A stretch of DNA of 64,000 nucleotides, from contig NZ_PNFF01000002.1 in the NCBI RefSeq assembly GCF_028888695.1, positions 186,001 through 250,000 on the forward strand, read 5' to 3'. A program made the position numbers and the translations under genes. The notes beneath the pieces were generated by a model. It was not told where the DNA came from. It searched no databases and worked only from the letters and a program-made list of their open reading frames with translations. The DNA is from Bacillus methanolicus. Lineage in GTDB: Bacteria; Bacillota; Bacilli; Bacillales; Cytobacillaceae. Positions 53,195-61,539 of the stretch are shown here, one piece after another (within the stretch, counting starts at the first letter, position 1; each line of letters opens with the position of its first letter).

Positions 53195-54487
53195 CTATAA
53201 AAAACGTCCATTTTTTGTTTCTAATCTTAATATAAGAATAAAGTAAAGTATGTAATAAAAAAATTCATACAAACTATAAAAAAGCAAAAACTGTATAATA
53301 TCTACATTCAAACATAAAAAGAGAACCAACACTGTACAAATAAAACGAAATGCCTGTAAATAAAAGAGTCTTCTAACTTCTCCTACAGCTAAAAAGGCAA
53401 CACTTAACGGTGAGACAACAAATTTGATGACATACGAAAATCCAAGTATCCTTGCAAACTCTCCAGCAATAAACCATTTTTCTCCAAAAACAAATGCAAA
53501 TAGCTGCGGTCCACAAAATAACAAGAGTATTAAAGTAAAAATAGAAACTAACGATAAATATTTTGCTGTCTTTAAAATAATTGGCCGTAATGGCTTATTT
53601 TGATTATATGCTTCTGAAATTTTTTGAAAAAATACCTGTGATACTGAAGTCGATATTACTGATAATGGTGTGCTTATTGTTCGGATCGTTAAGTTATAAT
53701 AACCCAAGTTTGTACTTGAATAGATTTTACTTACAAATAACGCCGGCAATTGTAGTGACATTGTGTCTAAAAAAGCACTCAATGTATTAAATTTAGGATA
53801 TTCTTTATAAATTATGGCTTGTTCCCTTATTTTCGATAAGGAGACATTTTTCCTAAATTCGTCAATAATACCTTCAGTCCTTGTAAAATTATAAAAAAGA
53901 TAAACTACAGAAGCAGTAGCTCCCAATAAATGACCAAAGATTAAACCAAATTCATTCTTATAAATAAGACCTATTGCTATATTAGGAAGTATATTCCCAA
54001 ATGTCTGTATTATCCTGCTTTTCGATAAGACATTGAATAGCTTTTCTCTATTAAACCAGTAATTGAAAATTTGTATCATGCCCAATAAAAAAGCAGCTAA
54101 AGGCATAGAATAAAGCCAATTTGCTATTCTTTCGTTTCCTATTAAGCTAATGATGTTTTTATGAAACAATAGTACAATAATGAACATCAAAATACTAATA
54201 CTAAACGAAACAAGCAAAGAAAGGCTAAGCACATTTAGAGCATCTTCTCTTTTTTTTGGAGTCACAATAGCAAACTCATATCTTAATGTAACCGCTACAG
54301 ATATAATACTTATCATAGAAATATATAGAGCATAACTCCCAAAATCACTCGGACTGTAAATCCTCGTTAATATAGGAGAAACTAAAATGGGTAGCAATTG
54401 GGCAATAGTTGTGCCTGTCATCAACGTCAATACGTTTCTCAGAAATTCTTGCTTTGTCAACCTTTTAACTTTATATAAAATCTCCAC
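53195..54487 (-). CDS. Polysaccharide flippase (Wzx-like, MOP superfamily)
   Basis: About 430 residues with some 12 membrane helices. The N-terminal wording FLRNVLTLMTGTTIAQLLPI and LTRIYSPSDFGSYALYISMI is typical of Wzx-type oligosaccharide flippases, which move undecaprenyl-linked repeat units across the membrane. GTG at 54487 is 5 nt after GGGGTGG; GTG at 54496 overlaps that site. It is the only intact gene among the wbp remnants between 51.1 and 54.9 kb, consistent with selection to keep the export function. Confidence 0.88.
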   Translation of the reverse strand: MEILYKVKRLTKQEFLRNVLTLMTGTTIAQLLPILVSPILTRIYSPSDFGSYALYISMISIISVAVTLRYEFAIVTPKKREDALNVLSLSLLVSFSISILMFIIVLLFHKNIISLIGNERIANWLYSMPLAAFLLGMIQIFNYWFNREKLFNVLSKSRIIQTFGNILPNIAIGLIYKNEFGLIFGHLLGATASVVYLFYNFTRTEGIIDEFRKNVSLSKIREQAIIYKEYPKFNTLSAFLDTMSLQLPALFVSKIYSSTNLGYYNLTIRTISTPLSVISTSVSQVFFQKISEAYNQNKPLRPIILKTAKYLSLVSIFTLILLLFCGPQLFAFVFGEKWFIAGEFARILGFSYVIKFVVSPLSVAFLAVGEVRRLFYLQAFRFICTVLVLFLCLNVDIIQFLLFYSLYEFFYYILYFILILRLETKNGRFL

Positions 54488-54501
54488 AATTGCCACCCCA
54501 A

Positions 54502-54855
54502 TTATAATAGATTACGGTTTTTAATAGTTGTTGTTCTCTTTCTTGACTGTATTTCTTGATCAAAAATCATTTTCGCCCTCTCCACTACCATTTCAAAATC
54601 AAAAGCACTGTGATTGGTTGTAATCAACACCAAATCCGCTTCTTCAATCTTTATCTCATGTAATTCTTTTGTTTTGACTAACTTCCCATTCCACCTAAAC
54701 TCTTTCACGTGTGGATCAACAACCGTCCAGTTTGCCCCTTCCTTCGTTAGGATGGGCAATACCGATAACTCGCGGTAATCATTGATATCTTTTTTTATAG
54801 ACAACGCCTAACACAAGAATGTTCGAACCTTTTAATACTTTCCCGTGTTTATATA
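54502..54855 (-). pseudogene. UDP-GlcNAc dehydrogenase (WbpA-like) C-terminal remnant
   Basis: Only about the last 115 residues remain: VLKGSNILVLGVVYKK, then after an extra A in the run at about 54793, KKDINDYRELSVLPILTKEG and ANWTVVDPHVKEFRWNGKLV with DLVLITTNHSAFDFEMVVER. This is the UDP-binding C-terminal domain of nucleotide-sugar dehydrogenases of the WbpA/WecC group. The catalytic part is gone. Together with the remnants at 51.1-53.1 kb it indicates a lost diacetamido-uronic-acid pathway. Confidence 0.85.
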
Positions 54856-54877
54856 AAATTTGTTAATCTTTTTAAAA

Positions 54878-55579
54878 TCAATATGCTCCTTTTCTTAGAA
54901 GAACCATAAACACTGTTTTTACTAAAATAACCATATCTAAAAATAATGATTGATTATATACATAAAACAATTCGACATTTACCCTTTCAGGATAACCAAC
55001 CTCACTTCTCCCGCTCACTTGCCAATAGCCTGTAACTCCTGGCTTTACTGATAAAAACTTTGAAACTTTCCTCCCATATTCTTTTAGTTCTTCCTCAACC
55101 ACTGGCCTGGGTCCGACTAAACTCATTTCTCCTTTTAATACATTGATAAGCTGAGGAATTTCATCTAGGCTTGTCCTGCGCAAGAAGCGACCTAAGTTTG
55201 TGATTCGGGGATCTTCATGCGGTTCTAGTTTGTAATTATTTCTTAAATATTTTTGATAAAGCTCTTTATCTGCTTTTAGTTTTTCTTCCGCATTCACAAT
55301 CATAGAACGGAATTTGTAGATATAAAACTTCTCTCCGTGTTTTCCAACACGAACTTGTTTGAAGAAAATTGGTCCTTTCGAGTCACCGAATAAATAGAAG
55401 ATGCTGATAATCAAAAAAAGCGGACTTGTTAAAATAAGTCCAATGATTGCTCCGACAATGTCCATTGCTCTTTTCGTAATAGCGTATAGTTTAGATATAT
55501 CTTCTAAACTTTGAAAGGAAGTGTATTCTATTCTTTGATTAGAAACGACCGCTTCTTGCGCGGTATTCGATTTCTCCAA
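54878..55579 (-). CDS. Undecaprenyl-phosphate sugar phosphotransferase (initiating transferase)
   Basis: 233 residues from TTG with AAGGAG upstream. A soluble N-terminus, one membrane helix (AMDIVGAIIGLILTSPLFLI), then the catalytic domain of the bacterial sugar transferase family: FFKQVRVGKHGEKFYIYKFR, LRRTSLDEIPQLINVLKGEM, SLVGPRPVVEEELKEY and KPGVTGYWQVSGRSEVGY. It transfers the first sugar-1-phosphate to undecaprenyl phosphate. The short form lacks the five-helix N-terminus of WbaP/WcaJ, like EpsL/TuaA types. The sugar is probably glucose or galactose (inference). 16 nt separate it from galU. Confidence 0.93.
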   Translation of the reverse strand: MEKSNTAQEAVVSNQRIEYTSFQSLEDISKLYAITKRAMDIVGAIIGLILTSPLFLIISIFYLFGDSKGPIFFKQVRVGKHGEKFYIYKFRSMIVNAEEKLKADKELYQKYLRNNYKLEPHEDPRITNLGRFLRRTSLDEIPQLINVLKGEMSLVGPRPVVEEELKEYGRKVSKFLSVKPGVTGYWQVSGRSEVGYPERVNVELFYVYNQSLFLDMVILVKTVFMVLLRKGAY

Positions 55580-55594
55580 ATTCCCACATCTCCT

Positions 55595-56482
55595 TTACTT
55601 CTTTTCTACTCTTTGTTCATTCAATATCCGCTCCATAAATTTGATTAAATCCGCTCTCAATTCCTCATTCTGCAACGCAAACTCAATCGTTGTCTGTATA
55701 AACCCTAACTTCTCCCCAACGTCAAAACGTTTTCCTTCAAACTCGTAGGCAAAAACACGTTGAATTTCGTTAAGCTTTTGAATCGCATCGGTGAGTTGAA
55801 TTTCCCCGTCGGCCCCTGTTTCTTGGTTTTCTAAAAACATAAAGATTTCCGGTGTAAGTATGTATCGACCCATAATCGCTAAGTTAGAAGGCGCGGTACC
55901 TGGTGCTGGTTTTTCGACGAATTGACGCACTTGGTAGCGTCGTCGGCCTTGTTGTTCGAACGGATCTATTATGCCATATCTATGCGTTTGGTTGTCAGGA
56001 ACAACTTGTACACCGATAACAGAACTAAGTGTTTGTTCGTATTGGTCAATCATCTGGCGTAAGCATGGTATCTCCGCTTGTACGATATCATCTCCAAGTA
56101 GCACTGCAAACGGCTCGTCTCCGATGAAATTGCGAGCGCACCATACGGCATGTCCAAGCCCTTTTGGCTCTTTTTGACGAATATAATGGATATCCACCTT
56201 TGAAGGCTCTTTCACTTTTTCTAATAGGTCAAACTTCCCTTTTTCCATTAAGTTTTGTTCTAACTCAAATGCATGATCAAAATGGTCTTCTATTGCGCGT
56301 TTTCCTTTTCCAGTAACAATAATAATATCTTCAATACCGGATTCGATCGCTTCTTCGACTATGTATTGAATCGTCGGTTTATCAACGATTGGCAGCATTT
56401 CTTTCGGCATTGCTTTTGTAGCCGGTAAAAATCTTGTTCCGAGACCCGCTGCTGGGATAATCGCCTTTCTTACCTTCTTCAT
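55595..56482 (-). CDS. galU: UTP-glucose-1-phosphate uridylyltransferase
   Basis: About 295 residues. ATG at 56482 is chosen (AGGGATG upstream, product begins [20 protein letters not shown]); the start at 56497 is inside the ribosome site. The nucleotidyltransferase signature [32 protein letters not shown] and [20 protein letters not shown] mark GalU, which makes UDP-glucose for the epimerase, the dehydrogenase and capsule transferases. It follows the EAR-like RNA and tandem hairpins. Confidence 0.95.
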   Translation of the reverse strand: MKKVRKAIIPAAGLGTRFLPATKAMPKEMLPIVDKPTIQYIVEEAIESGIEDIIIVTGKGKRAIEDHFDHAFELEQNLMEKGKFDLLEKVKEPSKVDIHYIRQKEPKGLGHAVWCARNFIGDEPFAVLLGDDIVQAEIPCLRQMIDQYEQTLSSVIGVQVVPDNQTHRYGIIDPFEQQGRRRYQVRQFVEKPAPGTAPSNLAIMGRYILTPEIFMFLENQETGADGEIQLTDAIQKLNEIQRVFAYEFEGKRFDVGEKLGFIQTTIEFALQNEELRADLIKFMERILNEQRVEKK

Positions 56483-56522
56483 CCAAACATCCCTCATTTA
56501 AAAAAATCTTTTAAAAATATAT

Positions 56523-56569
56523 AAAACTAAGTTTCTATTATCCGATATACATTATAGACACCTAGTTTT
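56523..56569 (-). terminator. Second tandem terminator-like hairpin before galU
   Basis: An imperfect copy of the hairpin at 56602: ACTAAGTTTCTAT pairs with ATAGACACCTAGT with two mismatches, followed on the minus strand by a U/A-rich tract. Together with GCATCCCTCAT blocks on both sides it is part of an 85-bp tandem duplication. Confidence 0.65.
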
Positions 56570-56601
56570 AGCATCCCTCATCAAAAAATTTTTTTTAAAA
56601 A

Positions 56602-56657
56602 TATATAAAACTAGGTGTCTATTATCCGAATAAATAATAGACACCTAGTTTTATATA
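56602..56657 (-). terminator. Perfect 24-bp hairpin (first tandem terminator) before galU
   Basis: ACTAGGTGTCTATTAT and its complement, extended by AT pairs, make an uninterrupted 24-bp stem with the 8-nt loop CCGAATAA. On the minus strand it is followed by TATTTTTAAAAAAAATTTTTT. It lies downstream of the EAR-like RNA and upstream of galU. Confidence 0.75.
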
Positions 56658-56670
56658 ATAATTAAATTTG

Positions 56671-56820
56671 AAGTGGGCATCTAACCCGCCCTCACGCCAT
56701 ACCATCGACGACTTGCGTCTAAGGTGAACGGACTATCATCGTCCTCACCCACAGCATGGCCGAGTGCCTCCATGGATATCGGACAGGAAGCCTCGCCGGT
56801 CAGGTATTATCCTGACAACA
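56671..56820 (-). ncRNA. EAR (epsC) RNA element candidate
   Basis: About 150 GC-rich, highly structured, non-coding bases between ywqE and galU in an AT-rich setting. On the minus strand: hairpin GTCAGGATAATACCTGAC, then GGCTTCCTGTCCGATATCC, ATGGAGGCACTCGGCC, GTGGGTGAGGACG, GTCCGTTCACC and the terminal hairpin GGGCGGGTTAGATGCCC. Size, composition and place early in an exopolysaccharide operon match EAR of B. subtilis, which sits between epsB and epsC and allows RNA polymerase to read through downstream terminators. Two terminators follow directly here. Confidence 0.7.
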
Positions 56821-56844
56821 ATTGGTATATGATAGGAAATACCC

Positions 56845-57615
56845 TTATTTAAAAAAACCTAAAAACTTTTTCGATTTCACTCTTGCAGGAATTTCTTTGT
56901 AGACAGCTTTCCCTTGCACTAGAAGTTCGGCATTTTCTGTAAATAAGTACACCATATCTACTCCATATTTTTTTTCGATTTCATCCAATGCTTCGTTTAT
57001 CTTAAATATTCGATTCGTGACATTATGAGCATCTGAAGCAATAAAGTGGGTTAAATTAGCTTCTATTAATTGCATTGAAAATTTTTTAATATTTTTCCCG
57101 AAGTGGCCGACTATACTTGAAGCGGTTACCTGAGTTAAGGCTCCTTTTTTCACGAGGTTGTATAATAGGTCCGGTTGTTCGATGATCTCTTGATTTCGTT
57201 CCGGATGAACGATAATAGGTGTTAAACCATTCATTTGAATATCGAACAACAATTGTTCTGTATATCGGGGAACATGATTAGAAGGAAGCTCTACAAATAG
57301 ATGCTTCCCTCTATTACATAAAGTCAAGATTAGATCCTGGTTATAATCTTCCAAAATCTCTCCATATATTCTTGGTTCTTGTCCGGGTAACACATGAAGC
57401 GGAATAGATTCTTTTTTTAAGATAAGATTTAGTTCTTCCACTTTTTCTAAAATTCCTAGTTTCGTATTTTCGTAAAATCCGTTGTTATGGTGAGGTGTTG
57501 CGATGATTGTACGAATCCCTTCTTTAAAAGCAGTTTTAGCCATTTGAATACTGTCTTCTAAATTTCTTGCCCCATCATCAATTCCAGGCAATATATGACA
57601 ATGGATATCAATCAT
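56845..57615 (-). CDS. ywqE: PHP-family tyrosine-protein phosphatase (YwqE/CapC-like)
   Basis: About 256 residues. ATG at 57615 is chosen (GGGGTGA 5 nt upstream). The metal ligands of the PHP fold are visible: MIDIHCHILPGIDDGA, IIATPHHNNGFYEN, GQEPRIYGE, IIVHPERNQEI and FIASDAHNVTNR. It dephosphorylates the C-terminal tyrosine cluster of the BY-kinase encoded upstream and thereby controls polysaccharide polymerisation. The order ywqC-ywqD-ywqE is as in B. subtilis, except that ugd (ywqF) is not next in line. Confidence 0.93.
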   Translation of the reverse strand: MIDIHCHILPGIDDGARNLEDSIQMAKTAFKEGIRTIIATPHHNNGFYENTKLGILEKVEELNLILKKESIPLHVLPGQEPRIYGEILEDYNQDLILTLCNRGKHLFVELPSNHVPRYTEQLLFDIQMNGLTPIIVHPERNQEIIEQPDLLYNLVKKGALTQVTASSIVGHFGKNIKKFSMQLIEANLTHFIASDAHNVTNRIFKINEALDEIEKKYGVDMVYLFTENAELLVQGKAVYKEIPARVKSKKFLGFFK

Positions 57616-57706
57616 GACAATCACCCCACATATTTCCCATTTATTTCCCTTTTAATAGTACCATATTCATAGTGTTTGTAAATAGGGAAATTTTGTCGAA
57701 TGCAAT

Positions 57707-58408
57707 TTATTTCCCGCCGTAATAGTAGTAATAGTGGTTACCTTTTACTTTTTTATTATTTAGTACGACACCAAGGATTCTGGCATTTGCAGCCTGCAGC
57801 ATTTCTTTCGCCTTTATTGCTTGTTCAATCTCCGTCTTTCCACTTGAAACGACAAGGATTGTCCCGTCACAACGATTTGCCAGAATTTGCGCGTCTGTTA
57901 CTGCTAAAACAGGTGGTGTATCAAACAGAACTATATCAAATTCCTCATAAACTCTTTCTAATAACTCAACCATCGCTTTTGATGCTAATAATTCTGCCGG
58001 GTTTGGAGGGATTGGGCCGCTCGGTAAAACATATAGTTTTTGTTCATCAGATTCAACAACAGCTTCCATCAAATCCATTTGTCTTGTTAATACATTTGTC
58101 AGGCCAAAGGTATTCGTTAAATTAAAGGTATAGTGGACAGTTGGTTTCCGCATATCCGCATCGATTAGGAGAACGGTTTTTCCCTGTTGGGCAAAGACGA
58201 CAGCTAAATTTGCAATTGTAGTAGATTTTCCCTCTGCAGGTCCGGAAGACGTAACGATTAATGAACGGATTTCCTTATCAATAGAAGAAAACTGGATGTT
58301 CGTTCGGATGGTTCTGTATTGTTCCGATATAGGTGACTTAGGATTTAGTTTAGTAATTAACTTACGTCTATGTTCTAAAAGAGCTTTTTTCTTATTTTTA
58401 AAAGCCAA
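57707..58408 (-). CDS. ywqD: Capsular BY-kinase, cytoplasmic part (YwqD/CpsD-like)
   Basis: About 233 residues. P-loop SSGPAEGKSTTIANLA, Walker A' LLIDADMRKPTVHY and Walker B FDIVLFDTPPVLAV identify the MinD-like tyrosine kinase fold; a C-terminal cluster GNHYYYYYGGK holds the autophosphorylated tyrosines. TTG at 58408 has GAGGTGA upstream and overlaps the end of ywqC; GTG at 58417 is the alternative. It is activated by the membrane modulator YwqC and regulates chain length and UDP-sugar enzymes such as Ugd. Confidence 0.93.
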   Translation of the reverse strand: MAFKNKKKALLEHRRKLITKLNPKSPISEQYRTIRTNIQFSSIDKEIRSLIVTSSGPAEGKSTTIANLAVVFAQQGKTVLLIDADMRKPTVHYTFNLTNTFGLTNVLTRQMDLMEAVVESDEQKLYVLPSGPIPPNPAELLASKAMVELLERVYEEFDIVLFDTPPVLAVTDAQILANRCDGTILVVSSGKTEIEQAIKAKEMLQAANARILGVVLNNKKVKGNHYYYYYGGK

Positions 58409-59138
58409 CTGTCTCACCTCTTACTTTTGCCTTCCGTTCCGATCTTGTACTTGAATCATCTTGCTCATCAATTGTCGCAATGACACCGAGCACTGGAAGT
58501 TCCAAAAATTTTTCAATATCCTGCTCTGTTTTAATTGTGTTATCCAAGTATTCTAGTAAAAATGCTAATCCTATACCTGTCATCAAACCGACAACAAGTG
58601 CAATTGCAATATTTAATATAGGCTTAGGTTTAACAGGAGCCTGGTTATCTTTAACAGTAGCTTTCGCAAGAATGCTTACGTTATCTACATTCATAATCTT
58701 AACGATTTCTCTTTTAAAGATTTCAGCCGTTTTGTTTGCAATTTCAGCAGCCTGATGGGGATCAGGATCTTGTACGGAAATATTAACGACCTGTGAATCC
58801 TTTTCACTTTGGACATTTATCTTTTCATTTAGTTCTTCGGCAGTCATGTCCAAATGAAGCTCTTTAACTACTAATTCCAATATAGCCGGACTTTTTATGA
58901 TCACATTATAAGTATTAATTAACTGCAAGTTTGTTTGTACTTCATTGAAATTGTATAAAGCCTGTTCGTTTTTTGCTTGGTTAACTAGCAGTTGTGTAGA
59001 GGCTTGATAAATCGGAGTTAAGAAAAAATAACTGACAACTCCACTAACCATGACTGCCGTTAAAGTGACAATTAAGATTAAACTTAGTCTCTTCCTAAGT
59101 GTCATAAATAATTCTCTTAAACTTATTGTCTCTTCCAT
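58398..59138 (-). CDS. ywqC: Chain-length/kinase modulator (Wzz, YwqC/CapA-like)
   Basis: 246 residues with two membrane helices (LSLILIVTLTAVMVSGVVSY and NIAIALVVGLMTGIGLAFLL) flanking an extracellular helical domain, and a cytoplasmic C-terminal tail (KFLELPVLGVIATI) that activates the BY-kinase. GGGAGG precedes the ATG. It is the first gene of the polysaccharide locus. Its start is divergent from an SGNH hydrolase gene across 230 bp of AT-rich sequence that must hold the main operon promoter. Confidence 0.93.
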   Translation of the reverse strand: MEETISLRELFMTLRKRLSLILIVTLTAVMVSGVVSYFFLTPIYQASTQLLVNQAKNEQALYNFNEVQTNLQLINTYNVIIKSPAILELVVKELHLDMTAEELNEKINVQSEKDSQVVNISVQDPDPHQAAEIANKTAEIFKREIVKIMNVDNVSILAKATVKDNQAPVKPKPILNIAIALVVGLMTGIGLAFLLEYLDNTIKTEQDIEKFLELPVLGVIATIDEQDDSSTRSERKAKVRGETVGF

Positions 59139-59372
59139 TGTGTCCTCCCAAACATTTAGATGAAAAAACTATGAATTATTATATCATAATATGTTGTCAA
59201 TTATTGTTTTTCTTGTCATAATTTTAATGAAATTGTCTTTTTGTGTATTCTATTTTTATTTAACCTTATTTTCCTGTTAATTAGTAGTATTTTTTAATGA
59301 TTGGAAAAATTTGTCTGACCCATTTAAATTTTCCGTCTACTTAGCATAGTATAATTTTTGGGGGTTCAATTC

Positions 59373-60182
59373 ATGAGAGTTTTTCTTACTACAATACTAG
59401 CCATTGCTTGTGCAATCGTATTGATTCTCGGAAACTTGCATTGGGATAAAAAAACGGCCATATCTTCTAAGAATGGCAACAATATAGAAACAACTAAAAT
59501 TGATTCGAAAAGCCTCAATGATTCCTCTTCTTCAGTGGAAGGTAAAGAAGCTTTAAATGAAGATTTAATCAAACTTGCAAAAAACTGGCCAAAAGAAGGT
59601 TTAGAGGTATATAAAAAAGCTTTGAAAGAAGGCAGGCCTTATAAAATTTTAATTGTTGGTTCAGCTTCATTAGCGGCAGATTCCGGAGGGTGGCCAAATC
59701 TGGTAAAGAAGAAATTGATGGATGCATACAGCGGAACAATCTCAGTTACTTTTAAAGAGTATAATCTTAACTCCCTGGAGTTCGTACAACAAGATAAAAC
59801 ACAAGAACTTATTGATGAAAAAGCCGATATGATTCTCTTTGAACCATTTATATTAAATGATAATGGAATAGTACGAATAGAAGATACATTGGATAACATT
59901 ATGAATATCATGAAAGAAGTTAAAACCAACAATCCAGATACAACTTTTGTTTTGCAGCCCCCACACCCGTTATTTAACGCAAAATATTATCCGCTACAAG
60001 TTGAAGAATTAAAAAAATTTACAAAGCAAAACAATATTCCTTATTTGGATCACTGGGCGGCTTGGCCGGATCCGGCAACTGAAGAAATCAAGAAATACTT
60101 GTTAGAAGATCAAAGTGGTCCAAATCAAGAAGGGCATAAGATTTGGGGAAAGGTTGTTGAAGATTATTTGATCAATCAATAA
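59373..60182 (+). CDS. Membrane-anchored SGNH/GDSL-family hydrolase
   Basis: About 269 residues. ATG at 59373 (GGGGG upstream) begins an N-terminal membrane segment (MRVFLTTILAIACAIVLILG). The catalytic domain has ILIVGSASLAADSGGWPN (GSAS in place of the usual GDS), an MILFEPFILNDNG block and the closing GPNQEGHKIWG with the His. Relatives act on acyl or acetyl groups of surface sugars. It is divergent from the polysaccharide operon, so polymer deacetylation or acetylation is plausible but inferred. Confidence 0.82.
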   Translation: MRVFLTTILAIACAIVLILGNLHWDKKTAISSKNGNNIETTKIDSKSLNDSSSSVEGKEALNEDLIKLAKNWPKEGLEVYKKALKEGRPYKILIVGSASLAADSGGWPNLVKKKLMDAYSGTISVTFKEYNLNSLEFVQQDKTQELIDEKADMILFEPFILNDNGIVRIEDTLDNIMNIMKEVKTNNPDTTFVLQPPHPLFNAKYYPLQVEELKKFTKQNNIPYLDHWAAWPDPATEEIKKYLLEDQSGPNQEGHKIWGKVVEDYLINQ

Positions 60183-60198
60183 ATACAAATAAAGAGAG

Positions 60199-60228
60199 AA
60201 GCTGTTTGGACAATTCACCAAACAGCTT
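60199..60228 (-). terminator. Hairpin between convergent SGNH and LCP genes
   Basis: AAGCTGTTTGG pairs perfectly with CCAAACAGCTT. It overlaps the LCP stop codon; on the minus strand CTCTCTTTATTTG follows, so it mainly serves the LCP gene. Confidence 0.75.
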
Positions 60229-61162
60229 AATTCAACTCTAAGTGTTTTTTTAATTCATTTTGGACTCTTTGTTTTTCTTCATCGCTGACAATTAAATAAT
60301 AAACGCCATTTATTTTTGTTCCATTGCCGCTAATCGTCATTTGTTCAATTTGATTGCCTGCAGTTTTATAATTCTTTTGAATTTTAACCATTTCATCAAA
60401 GGTTAAGTTCGTTTTTACATTGCTGCCCAGCGCTTTAAAAATTTCATCATAGTTTGTTAAGGTCGACAAACTTGCACCTTCTTTGATAACTTCTTGAATG
60501 ATTTGGCGCTGCCTTAATTGGCGGCCATAGTCTCCCCTTGGATCATCATATCTCATCCGCGAATACTTTAAAGCCTTTTCACCGTTTAAGGTAAGTTCTC
60601 CTTTCGGAAAATGGACTCCTTCATACGTAAAGTCCAGGTCATTATTAACGGTTACTCCGCCGACAGCATCTACGATATCTTTAAAGCCTTCCATATTAAT
60701 CTGCATATAGTAATCGATTGGAATGTCCAGAAAGTCTTCAACTGTCGATATTGACATTTCGACCCCGCCGAACGCATATGCATGATTAATTTTATCTTCT
60801 GTTCCTTTTCCGGCAATCTCCGTTCGGGTATCTCGCGGGATACTTAACATTTTTACTGAGTTTTGATTAGGATTCACTGTTAAAACAATTATTGTATCTG
60901 ACCGCCCCCGGTCTCTTTCCCGTTCATCGACGCCTAACATGAGAACCGAGAATGGTTGCTTTTTCGCTAATGTAACATGTTCCTGGCGTTTTTCAGATTT
61001 TTTCCGGTCAATTGGCTGGTGCATCGCTTCAACTGCATCTGTTAGCGACTTATAGACCGAGTATCCATAGGCTCCTGCTCCCAATATCAAAATTAAAAGA
61101 ACAACCCCTGTGATACGAAGCCATGTTCTCTTTCTCTTTTTCTTTTTCTTTTCCGCCCTCAT
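60227..61162 (-). CDS. LytR-CpsA-Psr (LCP) family glycopolymer ligase
   Basis: 311 residues: a basic N-terminus, one membrane helix (ITGVVLLILILGAGAYGYSV) and the LCP domain with VLMLGVDERERDRGRSDTII, LSIPRDTRTEIAGKG, INHAYAFGGVEM and LKYSRMRYDDPRGDYGRQLR. The Arg and Asp residues of these blocks bind the pyrophosphate lipid. LCP proteins attach teichoic acids or capsule to peptidoglycan, and its place next to the capsule locus suggests that job. GGAGG precedes the ATG. Confidence 0.94.
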   Translation of the reverse strand: MRAEKKKKKRKRTWLRITGVVLLILILGAGAYGYSVYKSLTDAVEAMHQPIDRKKSEKRQEHVTLAKKQPFSVLMLGVDERERDRGRSDTIIVLTVNPNQNSVKMLSIPRDTRTEIAGKGTEDKINHAYAFGGVEMSISTVEDFLDIPIDYYMQINMEGFKDIVDAVGGVTVNNDLDFTYEGVHFPKGELTLNGEKALKYSRMRYDDPRGDYGRQLRQRQIIQEVIKEGASLSTLTNYDEIFKALGSNVKTNLTFDEMVKIQKNYKTAGNQIEQMTISGNGTKINGVYYLIVSDEEKQRVQNELKKHLELN

Positions 61163-61438
61163 TAGTGGTAACCTCCAAAGCTTTGCAAAAAAATAAAACT
61201 AACAATCTTAAGAATAACAGATATTGCTCAATCTGAATACACATATTTTTACAATATTCTACGAAATTCGCACTATTCATTTAACAAAATGTATGGATTA
61301 TCGTTAAGTAAACTAAGACATAAAAATAATAGTATAGGATGAAGGGGGCTTTCCGGGCTCTTTTCAATTCGTTATTAAGGATTTTTATTTCAATCCTCTA
61401 GCATTATTTCTTGTTTAGCTACTCTCCTTCCTAAATAT

Positions 61439-61458
61439 TTAATCAAACGTTTGATTAA
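61439..61458. repeat. Palindrome TTAATCAAACGTTTGATTAA (copy 4)
   Basis: A perfect 20-bp inverted repeat followed by TAATAAA, downstream of the intact galE. Copy 3 lies likewise downstream of the galE pseudogene. The longer flanking homology of copies 2 and 3 is not present here. Confidence 0.8.
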
Positions 61459-61488
61459 TAAAATGAAATATCTTTTCTCGCATATCTT

Positions 61489-61532
61489 TAAAAAAATTCA
61501 GCCTCCCGCTGAAACTTGTTCAGCAAGAGGCT
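61489..61532 (-). terminator. Terminator of intact galE
   Basis: AGCCTCCCGCTGAA and TTCAGCAAGAGGCT form a stem of about 12 pairs; on the minus strand it is followed by GAATTTTTTTAAAG. Confidence 0.85.
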
Positions 61533-61539
61533 TTCAGAT

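Noticed and set aside
59178-59200. Promoter for ywqC from TTGACA and TATAAT on the minus strand
   Set aside because: The spacing between the two hexamers is only 11 bp, too short for SigA; no better pair was found.
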